From assembly GCA_014529385.2 (NCBI GenBank), contig CM043967.1, positions 12,489,001 through 12,553,000 on the forward strand: a stretch of 64,000 nucleotides of DNA. The letters run 5' to 3'. Under the pieces are notes generated by a model. That model was given only the letters and a program-made list of their open reading frames with translations. It had not been told where the DNA came from and did not search any database. The DNA is from Adiantum capillus-veneris (taxonomy: Eukaryota; Streptophyta; Polypodiopsida; Polypodiales; Pteridaceae). This document shows positions 45,584-58,214 of this stretch, one piece after another (position 1 is the first letter of the stretch; every line of letters begins with the position of its first letter). Both the position numbers and the translations under genes were made by a program.

Positions 45584-46497
45584 GGAGAGAAGCCGACATA
45601 CTTGAGTGAATCCTATCGTGTGACTTAGGCTACGACCTAGGAGCTTCTGTCATCTTTCGTTTAATTTGTTTTTTGGCCTGCCCAAAGGGCAAAGGCTATA
45701 GAGATGCAGTCTCTTTTTGCTGACTAAAATAGAAAAAATGTTGAGTTGTATTTTCAAGCATTTTTTGAGAGGCCAAAAATACTCATTGGTTGAAATAAAA
45801 TAGTGGGCACTCATTTAAATGACTAGTGTGTAAATCTAATGATGGATGTCTCCAATTTTGAAATAAAAAGTGAATGCTGACTGACCAAAGAAAAGATTTT
45901 AGGCCCAAAGTACGAACGTTTCTTTTGAAAAAGAAAAATGAGCATGTATTTTTTTTAAATTGTGAAAATTCAAGAAAACTAATTTTCTCTCTAAGTGGTG
46001 GTAAAGAGAGAGAAAGTCCATTATTGTGTGTGGGTCGTGTGTTCTGATTGGATGTGGAAATTTCATAGGTAGGGTTAAGCAAGGTATTTCTTATCACTAG
46101 ATCTTTTCCCGTCCAGTCGATCGCGTCTTGTATTTCCATGGCTTCATTCCCCTCCTTCTCTTACCCCTCCTCGCCTCTCCGGATGGGGTTGTTTCTAATA
46201 GTGCTGTTTGCATGGCTTTCGGCTCTCCATGGCTTTTCCCGTTCCGAGTGGCTCTCTCTTGTGCAACTACGCTTGCAAGCTCCCAGGTGTTGGGGTTGGC
46301 AGCTCGCCATCGCTATGGGGAAGGGTTTCTTTTAATGGGTTTTTGTTATTTTGTTTTTGGCTTGCTTTGCTGATGGCTTTTGGTGTTCAGCAAGTGCAGC
46401 TTGCAGTGCTAGTGGATTTGCTCAAGGGCCTCGACCTGCTGTAGAAGGAACGGCCTATGAGCGACACCATTGGCATGCAGCGGGGCCTAGGGGCGAC
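45584..46497. other. Intergenic DNA with a possible short ORF
   Basis: A 65-codon frame on the plus strand at 46138-46335 (MASFPSFSYPSSPLRMGLFL) has a good ATG context and a hydrophobic N-terminal stretch that could be a signal anchor. It lacks homology I know. Considered unproven. Confidence 0.35.
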
Positions 46498-47043
46498 TCA
46501 TTTATGTTGTTTTCTAAGAGTTCTCAATTTGTTGCAAGCCACAACGTTGGCAGATCTAGATGTCCCTGCTTTTGAAGCAAGTGCACTAGCTTCCTTGGCA
46601 ATAAGACTGCTAAGACTGAGGGTGTGATCAGAACGGCCATTCTCTGCAGCAGCAGGCTTGGCAGCCACATCTGTTGTCTGGGAGGGAGAAGCAATCGCAG
46701 CATTTACATTTTCATCAGGGCTTGCCTCATCTGTGGCGTTTTCATCATCTTCACTAGAGGTTTCCTCTTTCTTTGCAGCTTCATGCTTGCTTTGCAACTC
46801 ACAAATAACAGCAATGGCCGCATCCTTCTTCTCTTGAACGCGTGCAAGTGATGCCTCCTCTCTTCCTGCGGCTGTCAAGTCACAACTCATTAGCGCTGTT
46901 AGGTGAGTTTCTAGACTTGCTAGAAGCCACAGCTTGTAAGGGGAACTTAAGTTCATGAGCTTATCTGTACTTCTCAGCAAAAATTCCTGCATGGTGGAGA
47001 TGGGGTTTGTGGTCCTCACCTCTTCGGTATGGGCTAACAACAA
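46498..47043 (-). CDS. Unidentified ORF, possible exon of a host gene
   Basis: The 181-codon minus-strand frame starts with MLLAHTEEVRTTNPISTMQEF. It has a helical middle (EEASLARVQEKKDAAIAVIC), an acidic Ser/Glu/Asp-rich stretch (KKEETSSEDDENATDEASP) and an Ala/Ser-rich C-terminal part ending RTLRKQHK. The composition is protein-like, unlike the shadow frames around it. No TM or signal is seen. Adjacent upstream frames (47102-47296, 47402-47651 minus) could be further exons. I do not recognise the family and cannot prove splicing. Confidence 0.4.
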   Translation of the reverse strand: MLLAHTEEVRTTNPISTMQEFLLRSTDKLMNLSSPYKLWLLASLETHLTALMSCDLTAAGREEASLARVQEKKDAAIAVICELQSKHEAAKKEETSSEDDENATDEASPDENVNAAIASPSQTTDVAAKPAAAENGRSDHTLSLSSLIAKEASALASKAGTSRSANVVACNKLRTLRKQHK

Positions 47044-47999
47044 GCGGAGTGAATGAGTTTCTTGCTTCTAGATGGGTAATAATCATCTTCATTTGTGACA
47101 TCTATTTGGTTACTACAGGGTTAGTAACATGATACTTTATGGTATGTATTTGACACAGAACACCATAGTTAATGGAACCACCATGGCTGGGGTTTTTGTG
47201 CTCGAGAGGTGGAGGAATTTTTTCTAAATCATCCAGGTATCGTATTGGCATTGGTGCATTGATTGGATTTATTGCCTTATTTAACCTCCTATTCACAGTG
47301 GTTTTTGTCCTGCTTTGGCCGTGAGTTTATCAAATTTTTGGTGCCACAATTTCAAAAGTTTTTGCAAAATTTGAGTTTGTGCAATGTTAATGCAGCAATT
47401 GGAAAGCCTTAGGCAACAATTTTGGAGGAAGCACTTGCTGAGATGGACACACCTGATGATGGAGGTGAGGTGCTACTAATGGAGTCCTTAAAAAGGCGTT
47501 CAAGGATAAACCCTTTGCCACTATCTCCATCCACTTCCAAAAATAGTGTTTGTACGGAGCAACCTTCAACATATTTTCTGAGATGGTTTGCAGAATGTCT
47601 GAAAAACAAGTTCTTATGCAGATGATCATCTATAGATGGAGCATGTGACAAGCAGAACTGTTCATAATGAAAGCTTCAGAGATGATCGAGTTGTTAATAT
47701 TGCAGTGCCGTTAGGGATATCACTTCCTTTTCAACCCCTCGCTACCTCTTTTGAAGATGCGAAATACTTTGTGCACATGCCTGTAGTATAATGCACAGAT
47801 TTTGCTTCTTTTCTACTAGTTGTCTACGCTTTTTGTGTACTTGGCAGCTAACTGAAAATTTCATGGCTTCAAGGATGGTAGAACTTTCATTGTGGATAGC
47901 CCTTCTAGAGCTTGAATGTCCAAACTGAACACTTCTAATGGTGAGGTTGATTGTCTGCTTATTGATGATGCTCTTATAGGTAATCATTCGCTTTGTCCT

Positions 48000-48955
48000 T
48001 TCTGCACAAGGCTCCCCATCCCCATTGTCAAAAGAATAAATGGTACTCTCTTCCTCTTGTTAGGTAGGTGATGTTGAGTAACCACGGGCTCTTCATTAAC
48101 TGGAAGATCGTTGGTTGGTTTTTTAGTAGACACTACATGAAGCTTACCAGTTGGCTCTTCTTTGAAAGTAGCTGGCTCATTAACAGATAGACCACCAGCT
48201 GTAGAAATATGTGTCTCTCCATGAAGCTCATTAACTGGTGGTTGACCATTAGCTGGGTTTTGGGTGAAACTAGGGGGCTTTCCATGGGACATACCCATAT
48301 CAGATATCTCCCTAGCTAACTCTTGCATGGAACTAGGGTGATTTCCATCCGTATTAGATAGCTCCCTGGTTGACTTTTGTGGAGGGAGATGTAACTCTCC
48401 ATGAACCTCATTATTGTGAAGTGTATCGTGAGTAGCATCATGTTTTTCAGTTGTTAGAAGTGCTACCTCTCCTTGTTCATTTTTCGGTGACAACATTGTT
48501 ATTGAATATTGGGTGTGGCCAGAAAGGTGGAGCCACAGGTGAAGCAAACTGCCAACCATTAGTTTTCGCATATGCATGACCCATATATGGATTCCCAGGA
48601 TATGGAGGATAGGAGTAACCAGGTACTGAAAGTCCTGGTATGGATAGATGCATGGGTCCATGCATTAGCGGATTATGTATCGGATATTTTTTGTGAATGC
48701 CCCTCCATGGTGCCATAATTTGGTGTCCTCTTGTTAGCCAAAGTACTGTTTCTGAATCTCGCAGATGATTGTTACCTCCCAAATGAGCAACCCCGACCTG
48801 CATCTCCTCACAAATTGAGTGGTTTCCACCATGAGGTGCTTGCCAATTATTTGGTCAGTCAAGAATAGCACCTCCCATCATGCCAGAAGACCTCATGCGT
48901 GCTGCAACGTCTGAAAATTCTCCTATAAGCTCATCCAGTGAGCCTTGTGTAGTCA
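48000..48955 (-). pseudogene. Unidentified Pro-rich protein gene fragment with a stop and a frameshift
   Basis: On the minus strand one frame runs from about 48955 (FEKLTTQGSLDELIGEFSDV) through one TGA into a Pro/Tyr-rich segment (SVPGYSYPPYPGNPYMGHAY, about 48620-48560). Near 48490 the coding shifts frame and continues to 47984 as an acidic, Glu/His/Asn-rich stretch with loosely repeated HGE motifs and a basic patch NKRKR. Together these look like a disordered nuclear-type protein of about 320 residues. A preceding frame at 48961-49239 may be another exon. Identity unknown. The breaks suggest a pseudogene, though introns at those points are possible. Confidence 0.4.
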
Positions 48956-49194
48956 GCTTTTCAAACCCACTTGTCACCCAATATTGGCCTCCCGTCACTA
49001 GGAAGACTTGCCCGCCGCAAATTATCATGCCTTGAACCCCTACCTTGTAACTCTAAGCTCTCTCTAAAGCCCATTTGATGCGCCACATTGCCACCGAGGG
49101 TCATTACATCCTGGGCAACTTTAGCTGCAGACAGTTTAACATTTTGCCACACTCTAGATCGTTGCCTCGCATGATCATGATCTAAAAAGTTCAA

Positions 49195-49265
49195 CGCAGA
49201 GTCGACCGGGTGGGATTGAACCCTACACCTGGACTTCACGAGAGATCTAGTGCTCTACAACTCTA
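49195..49265 (-). ncRNA. tRNA-like segment (possible SINE head or tRNA relic)
   Basis: On the minus strand GTAGAGCACTAG is followed by GTAGG-GTTCAAT-CCCAC, a T-arm-like hairpin with one mismatch that contains a perfect B box (GGTTCAATCCC). The anticodon arm has a loop of about 12 nt instead of 7, so this is not a standard tRNA gene. It may be a tRNA-derived SINE promoter or a relic. Confidence 0.35.
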
Positions 49266-49572
49266 CCTGCATGTGTGCGTTGATGATCCAATGCATGCCA
49301 CTAATTGTAGCCAAACACTTGCTGTAAGACCACTCAAAAAATTGAGTGACTAGCCCTACCAGTCACGCTTACCTATAGCATGCCCAACATGTCTATATTT
49401 ATCTATTACCCCATGTATGGAGTTTTTCCATGGTTTTCATTTCTTCCTACAAGGCTCTTAGAACTTGATAGATGATGAGTTATCATAGTCATCCCAAATA
49501 TTGTTCGCTTTTTTTAAAAATTACTCCCAAGTCAAAACGCTCTTTATAGATCTAGATATCGAAAGCCCACAT

Positions 49573-49574
<2 letters not shown>

Positions 49575-49618
<44 letters not shown>
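49575..49618 (+). repeat. (CT)n microsatellite
   Basis: About 22 CT units in intergenic DNA. Confidence 0.97.
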
Positions 49619-49620
<2 letters not shown>

Positions 49621-50848
49621 GTATGCACATAATGTCACTCTTGGTGTCTTGCCTTAGTCCTTTTGCATATACATCTTTTTTTTAAAGCAGTGTCTCCAAT
49701 TGGAGGAAGTTAAGAAAGATCATCAAAACAAAACATTACAAGCCTCCATGCCCAATATGGTCCATGGAGGCATTAAATAATTTCCACAATCACCAGTTCA
49801 TAGCACAATACGAGTAGAGTTCGGCTTTATAGGGAGCCACCCATATAGTGAACTGACTACAACTAAGTATCTTTGGAAGCATACGTAAAAAGTACCTACA
49901 AGGCAGATGCCACCATGGTTTTCAACTTGCCTCCCCCAACTCCCATGTCCACCTTGCAAGCATAGCATGAACATACATGATGATTCATTGACCATCAAGT
50001 CCCCAAACCATAGAGGGAGAGGGTGCCATCATGCAACAGCTACTGCCACCAAATAGATGCGTGCCCCATCCCCATCCTCCACCAACATGATCCAAACAGA
50101 GAAGAACAAGTGTGCCAATAGAACTAATATACATAGATACAAGCCAATCAAGAGCAACAACGTGAGTGCTGCGAATACCTTGAGACTCGAAGCCGAATGA
50201 TGCACCACCATACAAGCCATTAATGGGGGCCAAAAGCCCTTTCCACAAGTTCCTTTTCTTTGAGCGTTGTTTGAATCGGTTAGAGATAATCACATGTACT
50301 TGGGCTTGGCCATCATAAAAATGACACTTCTAGAATCTTGGGTTGTCATGTGAGCATACATAGACAAAGGAAAGCAAATGAAATTTAAAAGTGAAGAAAA
50401 TGAAGAGGGAGGGGATCGAAGATGGAAAAATGAGGTGTTTATGAAAGAGGAAGGAATAGTGGCATGCAATGGGGGGTCGATGCTTGAAATGTAGTAGACG
50501 GTGCAACACCCAAGCAACATGCCATGTAGGAGCCAAGCAGGAGGCACATGTAAAAACTTTTGTGTCGATAATTTAATCATGTTGTGATTGAGAAGTGGAA
50601 ATAAAAATTAAATTTAGGCAAGCTCCTTGATACTCTATTTTTCAGAACTATGAAGTTACCTTCCATTTACTCTTAATTGGTATAAATATGTGTTATTTTG
50701 TTTGCATATTTTCTTATACATTTCGATAAAGCAATCAATAGTGCTATACTTATAATTATATTAAGTTATATTTTTTCGGATAGATCTATAAGTAATTGTT
50801 TCCACTATGCATACACATCTCTTATCGACGAACATAAGATGTCAAATG
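49619..50848. other. Intergenic DNA, nothing recognised
   Basis: Minus-strand frames at 49798-50580 are open but show no domain. This is ordinary AT-rich sequence up to the copia insertion. Confidence 0.5.
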
Positions 50849-51040
50849 TGAAGGAGTACGAGCGGAAGTGCGACGTGAGAGAGAGTGCGAGAAGAAGAGC
50901 ACGACGATATGGTGAACTCGCTCTACTATAATGTGTAGAGCATAGTGAGTTCTTATTAGGTTTTTACAAAAGAATATGTGTACATACCTAGCGGCCCGCC
51001 CACTTACCTGGGCGACCACATTGGGCTTTATACCCCAACA
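50849..51040 (-). repeat. Copia 3' LTR (192 bp)
   Basis: TGAAGGAGTACG...ACCCCAACA on the plus strand. On the element strand it starts TGTTGGGGTATAAAG, whose TATAAAG may be the TATA box. Confidence 0.93.
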
Positions 51041-51052
51041 ACCTCCCACTTA
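51041..51052 (-). promoter_or_regulatory. Copia polypurine tract
   Basis: On the element strand TAAGTGGGAGGT abuts the 3' LTR start TGTTGGGG. Confidence 0.8.
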
Positions 51053-51097
51053 AAGTCCAATGTGGTACTTTAAGTGTGAGAGAAGCTACTATACGAG

Positions 51098-51406
51098 CTA
51101 ATATACAAGAGATGTAGAGAAGTGATGTACTACCCTACACCTAACTGCTTGATAAGCCGACATCTCGTCTGCTACATTGAAGTAAACGATTTCTGCCAAA
51201 GTCATCATAATGGTAGAAAGTGCCAATTCATCCATTTCGCTCCATTCATCTTCGTCCATATCTTCTGGGTTTATCCCCTTGAGCTTTATAGGTTTTATCT
51301 GCTTCTTTTGTACCAACACGTGCCAAATCTGCTTCTTCCACAATGGGAAATTGGTTCCATCCAGCTTCTTGATATTGTAAAGAGCAGTGTCCTGTGATCC
51401 AGCCAT
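51098..51406 (-). pseudogene. Copia gag N-terminal remnant
   Basis: The 102-codon frame starts MAGSQDTALYNIKKLDGTNF followed by PLWKKQIWHVL, the hallmark N terminus of plant copia gag (DUF4219/UBN2-type, xLxGxNFxxW). The homologous part ends near NVADEMSAYQ. The last residues come from sequence joined by the internal deletion. It lacks the rest of gag, the zinc knuckle and all of pol. Confidence 0.85.
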
Positions 51407-52478
51407 AGCTACGCTTCACAGTAGTTTACTTTCCTAGGAAAAATTCGACAGAGTTTCCCCTGTAAACTGAGCTCTGAACCAATATCAACCTATCAAATGA
51501 ACCAAGAAAGCTTCAGATTTTTCAAAAATTTTGGCAGAGTCTCCTTTGTAAAATGGCTCTGGTGTACTCAAAAAAAACAGCTCAAAAACACTGTCTCTCT
51601 GACACTGTAAGCTGTGGGTAAACCTGTCCTGCACCTGTACTGTCTCTCACTGTCCTGTCACTGTCCTGTAAGCATAGACTGCGACAATGCCTCAACGGCA
51701 GTAAAGCAAAGATGCAATCCCAACTGTCTAACTCACAGTCAATACATCCTAGCTGCCTATCTAAGGGTGCTCGAGGGATCGCTCCAAGACCTGTATCACC
51801 GAAAGGATCTCAACATTCGAGAATCCCCCAGCTCAATAAAACCTCACTCGACCCTCAACAAAGGCTGCAGTAAATCTGACAGTACATAGACTTCCCACAA
51901 AGTCATACATCCACAAATTTCCCATTGTATGTTGTAACCGCTGCGGCGGTTGTTTGCTGCTTGACTCACAGCCAGCAAACCCTCAACAGACATACATCAT
52001 CTCTGACAATACATCCCATGTGGAAGTACCTGCAATGTCAGGATGAAATCTGGAATATCAAGCAGCAAACACAAGCTACCTGATGAACTAGTGGATGCCT
52101 ACAGTCTGTGTGTAGGTGCGCCCGTGTCGTATGTGACACGCCTCCAAGAACTGTGAGCCGTCCTTTGTTGTGTAGACAGCCACAAATCAGCACTCTGGAA
52201 GTGTAGATATCCTCAACACTTGCAGTCGTAGGCCGAAACCCCAAATTTGCAGAGTCGGATCTGCACCCGCCGAGACCACGTAGTCGAAAATGGCCTGCGC
52301 AGAACTTTGTCGAAGCCGAACGGTGGCCGAGATGACCTCAGAATGAAATTTTGAGAACACCAAGCCCTTCAGTCTTACCCACAGGATTTGGGGCAGTGTC
52401 TTCGCCTGTCGAATCTCACTCCAATCTGAGCAAGTGACTCTGGCTACCTGCAAAATGCTGCCCCGAGCCTCGATCTGA

Positions 52479-52490
52479 GCTTTGATACCA
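52479..52490 (-). promoter_or_regulatory. Copia primer-binding site
   Basis: TGGTATCAAAGC on the element strand, 2 nt inside the 5' LTR. It matches the initiator-Met tRNA complement TGGTATCAGAGC with one difference. Confidence 0.85.
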
Positions 52491-52492
52491 GT

Positions 52493-52684
52493 TGAAGAAG
52501 TACGAGCGGAAGTGCGACGTGAGAGAGAGTGCGAGAAGAAGAGCACGACGATATGGTGAACTCGCTCTACAGTAATGTGTAGAGCATAGTGAGTTCTTAT
52601 TAGGTTTTTACAAAAGAATATGTGTACATACCTGGCGGCCCGCCCACTTGCCTGGGTGACCACATTGGGCTTTATACCCCAACA
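52493..52684 (-). repeat. Copia 5' LTR (192 bp)
   Basis: Right-hand LTR, matching 50849-51040 at about 186 of 192 positions. Confidence 0.93.
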
Positions 52685-52689
52685 AAATG

Positions 52690-55600
52690 TATGTTAGCTA
52701 AGATAAAATTAAGATGTATAGATGCATTTTACTATGACCATGATAAAGTGCTTAATTTTATAGTCTCTTTATGATATGTTTAGATCATCGTTTCATTTAA
52801 ATGATTAAAGTGCTGGCTTTAGTAATTTACTATTGAGCTTCCCTCTTCTAGGAAGGAGCTTGAGATTATCGTCTACATTTTTCAAAATCTATTACGTCCA
52901 CTCACAATGAAGGTGAATGGAGGGAACTAGTTGCAGCAGGGTGTTGGACTCGGAGCGCCACAAGGGTGGCTATGCATAGCAACATCTCCCTCTTTCTCTC
53001 TTTCTCGCCCCTTCTTGGTTTAGGTGACTGCACAAATGCATAAGTGTCACTGCATGCCTTGTTACACTGTTGTTGGCATGTTCTTAACGGTGAAAGCATG
53101 TAACCCTGACATTTTTAATTCTCTTAATCGAGAATTTACTGTTAAAAATAATTATATGTTCATATATTGTTGCAGCCCTCGATTGGATGCTCTGTTATCT
53201 TGAGTTTTTGGTGTGGCTCTGCGCAAATTGTCTTCGTATTTAGTTACATACGGAATAGTAGTATGGTCTTATGATTTTGTTTTGAAAAATATATTCTTTG
53301 TGGCTCTTTAAGTGCAGCAAGGAGATCTTGCAATGATGGTCATAGCTAAGTCTTGACTTGGTTCCAAGCATCATATAAAATAGTATGCTTGCATATTTCT
53401 CAGTCTAGTGTGCAATATGCCATGCATGACCGGACGACAGGGCGCCCTTGGGAACATGAGAAAGCAGTGTATATGTATGTCAATGTGTAAGTAAGAGATT
53501 AGTGGCATATGTTTGGTGAGAGGAACTCTCGATGCCATGTCTCACATGGGCACATTCTTCTCACTTCACATATCACAATTTTGGCCCTGGGTATATAAGT
53601 TGCAAAGGCTTCTTGCGATTTGGATGCTTTGTTCTTGGCATGTTTGCAGGTAATTTTCCTTCCTGAGGACACTAGTTTATCATAGGATAGGGACCTTCAA
53701 CACTGATTGCAATGCATTTCTACTCTACCAGCAACATGGTAAATCTAAGAAATGCAAGAGAGGTGTCTGCGCTTTCGTTCTTTCTGTGTAGTCGTCAGTG
53801 TCCTGCTGTCAGGCCAAGTCCACAAGCATGCATATATTTATGTTGTTGGCATTATGGCATTCGAACAGGATCTATAGAACGGTCTTCCTCTTGTATAATT
53901 TGAAGACTAGGTATGTTCTCTACAACTTTGAGAACATTTTTGCTTTTCTATTAAAAGCTGCGTATAATTTCCATTCAATATAGTTTAAGGTTTGCAAAGT
54001 ATTGACAGCTACAATCGTTTTGCTTTAGAATTTCTCACATTGAGATTGAATGCAGTTGAAAAAGTGATTACAAAGAAGCTACGTGATGCTTTACCCGAAG
54101 TAACTAGTTTACAACCTGTTCAAATGTCTGCAATACCTTGTGGAGGGATCATATTTTAAGAGAGTCCTTGTAATTGAATGACTTTGGCTCAACTTGCTGT
54201 CCACTTAAAGTGTGGTTTTCATAATCACCAAGCGCCATTTGTATGAGGTATTAGTTCTAAATTTCTTTCAGCTCTTATGTTTGATGTCTTTGTCCATGTG
54301 CACTTAGATAGTGTAAGGCTGATTGGTGACAAGAAGTTGCTCAAAAGAATTCAATTTTTAACGTTTTTGTTTAGTAGATAAAGGTATTTATAACCAAAGG
54401 TGTTTCAAGTTTGATAGAGCAAAGTAACGTATTCGATTGCTATTTACTTTGTGCTTCAAGTTTGACAAAAGCATAGGTGCAAAAATTTGCAGGAGAGTTA
54501 GTGGGTGTTTGCAAAGCCTCTTAATAATTCAAGGTTTCCTTTTGGAAAGATCAAAGAGTAACTCAGAGTGGAGCGTTTGAAGTTATCAGCTTTGTCTTTC
54601 GATAGAGATACAAGAACATAGGCATGAGGGGCAACATTTGCCTGGAGATGGCACTCTTTCCTTAGCAATTTTTGGAAAGGCAATGTAATGGTGCCACTTA
54701 ATTCTTAGAAGAAGCCAAACTTGCTACCAGTATTTGAGTAGGCTTCGATTTCTAAGTTAGAAAACCTTTGGCTCACGTTCCTTTATTGAGGTGACTCTTG
54801 TGCTCTTTAGTTGCTCCTTCATCTTCATGTATATTCTTGCAATCGTGTTTTCAACAAAAGCTCCATTTGAAGCAATATCAAGGCTTCATATATGTTATCA
54901 CAAAATTGATTACATGTTGCTCTTAAGCACACAAAGCTTTTGGCAAAGGAAAGTAAACATTTCCTAAATGGTTACAAAGAGAGATAGGCTTGAACTCAAG
55001 GCCTTGAGTATTATATGTTTGGTTTTGGTTCCACCCTAAGGGTTTAGGAGTATGTGTGTGCGCTTGTGTTGGACAGCGCTTTATCGAACACGCCTAAGCA
55101 AATGATTCTTTATTTATGCCTTGCAATCGCTATGATGATGTACAACAAATTATGCACACTCTACACTTGTTTGGATTGGCAGCATGTCTCCGGGTTTATT
55201 TTCGTAAATCCAAGCTATTACCTTTGAATGAGTGATTGACATAAGATATTATGGTCAGGGGAGATTGTTCTTCTGCACACTATAATTCACCATTTGGCTT
55301 ATTCATTTTCTTGGGATGTAATAATGGGATTGTGTAATGGTTGAACGGTAGCTTTATTTGCCCCTAATTATGCATTTTACTTAAAGTCATTCCATTTTAT
55401 GGCAGGCCTTGTGATTTTATCACTTGTTTGTTTTGGAGGTTACCTCTCAGGACAAACGAAATTTGGCATTAACGGATGTGTGGAGGATAAAATTTGCAAA
55501 CGATAAATTTTAAAGATAGAAGAAGATGCATTTTGTGCATCAGGATGCTTGTGCCCATTAAAAAAAAAATAAAAAAAATCATACATACGTATGGTGTAGA

Positions 55601-57099
55601 ATTTGCACCGTTCTCCACATTTATAATAATACCATAGGAAATGTGCCTTTCTCGTGTCATTTTGTCCTCTCCAATGTTGAAGGGACACTTATGCTTCTCC
55701 TCCAATGTTAGAGAATAACTTTTTTATTTCAAAAATCATGAAATTGCACAAAGAAGAACTCATTACCGTTGATTTATGTCTGCTTGTGATACTCTAAATT
55801 GCCATGCCCTGGTGTACTCTTGAAGTGTCCCTTCGTTGGACATCTGAAAAGTTATTCAATCCTTGTCCCATTCATCTACAATCTTTTCAATAAATCTGAT
55901 GTGGATCGATTGCTAAATGTTCCTTTCATTGTTCCACCACCAAGCCACTAGTATGTGCATTGATGATAAATTACATCAAAGCTCAAACTTGGATGTATCA
56001 AATGTGGGTGCCTTACCAAATGGAACCTTCTTCCAACCTGATATATCATACGTAGAGAATCCTAGACAACCTTTCTTAAGCATCTTTTGCTGCTACTTTT
56101 GCAATTCTCTCCTCTGTTTGGGTAAAGCTGCAGAGAATCCTAGACCACAGTTCCTAAGTGTGATATTCCTCTCTTGTTTCTTGCATGAGATCTTCCCAAG
56201 GAAGATGTAGATCCTTTGGGATGGAGTCCATATGTGTCAACAATTTTCAAAAAATTGTTTATAGACGAAATCAACAGTGATTCCGCTTCAGTAGCGATGG
56301 AGGGAAGGCGGAGCCGCACGCGAAATCAGGGGTAAACATGCAATGGACGAGGGCACGTCTGCAGGCCGTCTGCAGGCAGCCACAACAAAGGGAAAGTCGA
56401 GCAGGTAGGCGAGGGGCACGAACGTTGGCAGCTCTTGCTAGCAACTGAGTTTTTTTAAATGTTAAATCGTGCATGGCAAAACACGAACTATTCATGTGCT
56501 AGTTGGCTAGAGTAGTCTCTACTACAAGTCATACTCACTGGCGGTGGAGGTTCGAGGCCAACTCGTGAATAGCACTTTTACTTCAACAAATCAAGGCTAA
56601 TGTAGGGAAATCAAGGATAATGTAGGGAATCTGTGTACATTTTGAGGCAGTTTAATATCAAACTTATCATTATATAGAGTTACCCCACTTTGAGAATATC
56701 CAGCTGTATTTTGAGAATTTTAGCAAAATTTAAGGGCATTTTGGAAATTTTGGCAAATATGGAGTCAACATATCCTTTGTTGCTACTTTTGCAATTCTCT
56801 CCTCTCTTTGGGTAAAGCTGATTGTGTCATTGCAGCTCTTGAAAGTGAACCATGTGGATTTCTTATGATTTTCACAAGTGAGATATCAATGGAATACCTT
56901 GTTTTCCCTCTTAAGAAGGTAAATTCATCCTGATTGAACTCAATTTCAAGCTCCTCTTTAGCACCTTAGTCTTGATACTCAAATCCAGAGTTGTCAACAT
57001 TATAATTGGGGTAATCTCTCATATCCAAAACCCCAGGTGCTATTAGCTGTTTAGTGAACTCGTTCTCTTTAGTGGTCACCTAAAAGAGCCATGTTCATC
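52690..57099. other. Gene-poor intergenic DNA
   Basis: 4.4 kb of AT-rich sequence. No frame above 100 codons and no terminal repeats, RNA genes or domains that I recognise. A short repeated CTACTTTTGCAATTCTCTCCTC occurs at about 56093 and 56784. Confidence 0.6.
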
Positions 57100-57804
57100 T
57101 TCCTACTACTTGTATTCCCTTGGTGAGTGCTCTCCGCCTATTGTGTCTTGCTTAGGACCAAAAGAAAGGAAAGTTAAGCTAAGAATCTCATCACGAACGT
57201 CAGGGTCTTGCGTAATGCCGCGTAGCTTTAAGATGTAAGAATAGCCTTCAAGACGAAAGTATAAGTGACTGAATTGGGCGCTTTGCATCCACTCAAAACA
57301 CCCTGCAGCTTTTTGGCCCTGCTCTTGTTGCACGTATCCCGCAATCAATGCATTCTATAAGTGACAATGTTCCGGATAGGAAGCTCCTGTTTTGTGCTTT
57401 CTGAAGTGCACCACATTTGGCATACATATCGACCAAGGTAATGCCAAGCACAACATCTTTTCAACGACCTTTGACTAACAATATAATTGTGAATTTTTGT
57501 GCCCATATCAGCATCTTGCATAGAGCCACAAGCCTTCAAGATGCATGCATAGGTGATTGCATCTAGAGGGAGGCCCTCGCTTCGCATCTGTTGAAAACTC
57601 TATGGCCCTGCCCTGTGGGGAAAATCCTACAATCACTGCATTCCAAGAGTCCACACTCCAAGCAGGAAGCTCCACAAGCATTGTTTGTGCTCTCTGAAGT
57701 GCACAACATTTAGCAAACATGTCAACCAAGGCATTGCCAAGCACGACATCTTTTTTCAACAGCCTCTGACTAACAATATCAGCATGAATTTTTATGTCTA
57801 TATC

Positions 57805-58201
57805 TGTTATGGAATTGCTATTTTGATATTTTATGCAGGTGACAGGTGGAAAAGGCTAAGGGTTATGCAAAAAGGATATCATTTTTATGGACATTTCATT
57901 ATTTAAATGCTCTTTATGAGCTAAGGCGATTTAAGTCCGGCCGGCCAATGTGTATTCATTTTTTAGCATTGAAGAATCTATACATAAATACGTGCAAGAG
58001 GTTCTCGTCGTGCCAACATAGCATTCCGCGCTAGGAGGTGCGCCTACCGGCTTCCTTTCTCTCTCTACCGCTCTCTGTCTCTCTCTGTTCAAGTACGGCG
58101 TTGCATACGTGCTATGGGTTGTGCCAGGTATGCCAATTTATGCTTTTCATGGATTGCAACATGAGTATTTTGCAGGACACACTGCGCCTCCGTTTGCAGC
58201 A
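57805..58201 (+). repeat. TRIM 5' LTR (397 bp)
   Basis: Shorter than the 3' LTR by about 80 bp because the segment between GTGCAAGAG and TCGTGCC is deleted. Otherwise highly similar. Confidence 0.9.
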
Positions 58202-58202
58202 A

Positions 58203-58214
58203 CGGTATCAGAGC
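58203..58214 (+). promoter_or_regulatory. TRIM primer-binding site
   Basis: CGGTATCAGAGC, 1 nt after the LTR. It matches the initiator-Met tRNA complement except for the first base. Confidence 0.85.

Larger units (their letters stand above)
50849..52684 (-). mobile_element. Internally deleted Ty1/copia element (1836 bp) with intact target duplication
   Basis: The 192-bp LTRs at both ends start TG and end CA, and differ at about six positions (about 97% identity). The 5-bp sequence AAATG occurs directly outside both LTRs (50844-50848 and 52685-52689). The primer-binding site is next to the right LTR and the polypurine tract next to the left LTR, so the element lies on the minus strand. Between a leader of about 1.1 kb and the polypurine tract, only the start of gag is left. 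Pol is missing. It is a non-autonomous deletion derivative that must have been mobilised by an intact relative, or was deleted after insertion. Confidence 0.93.
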
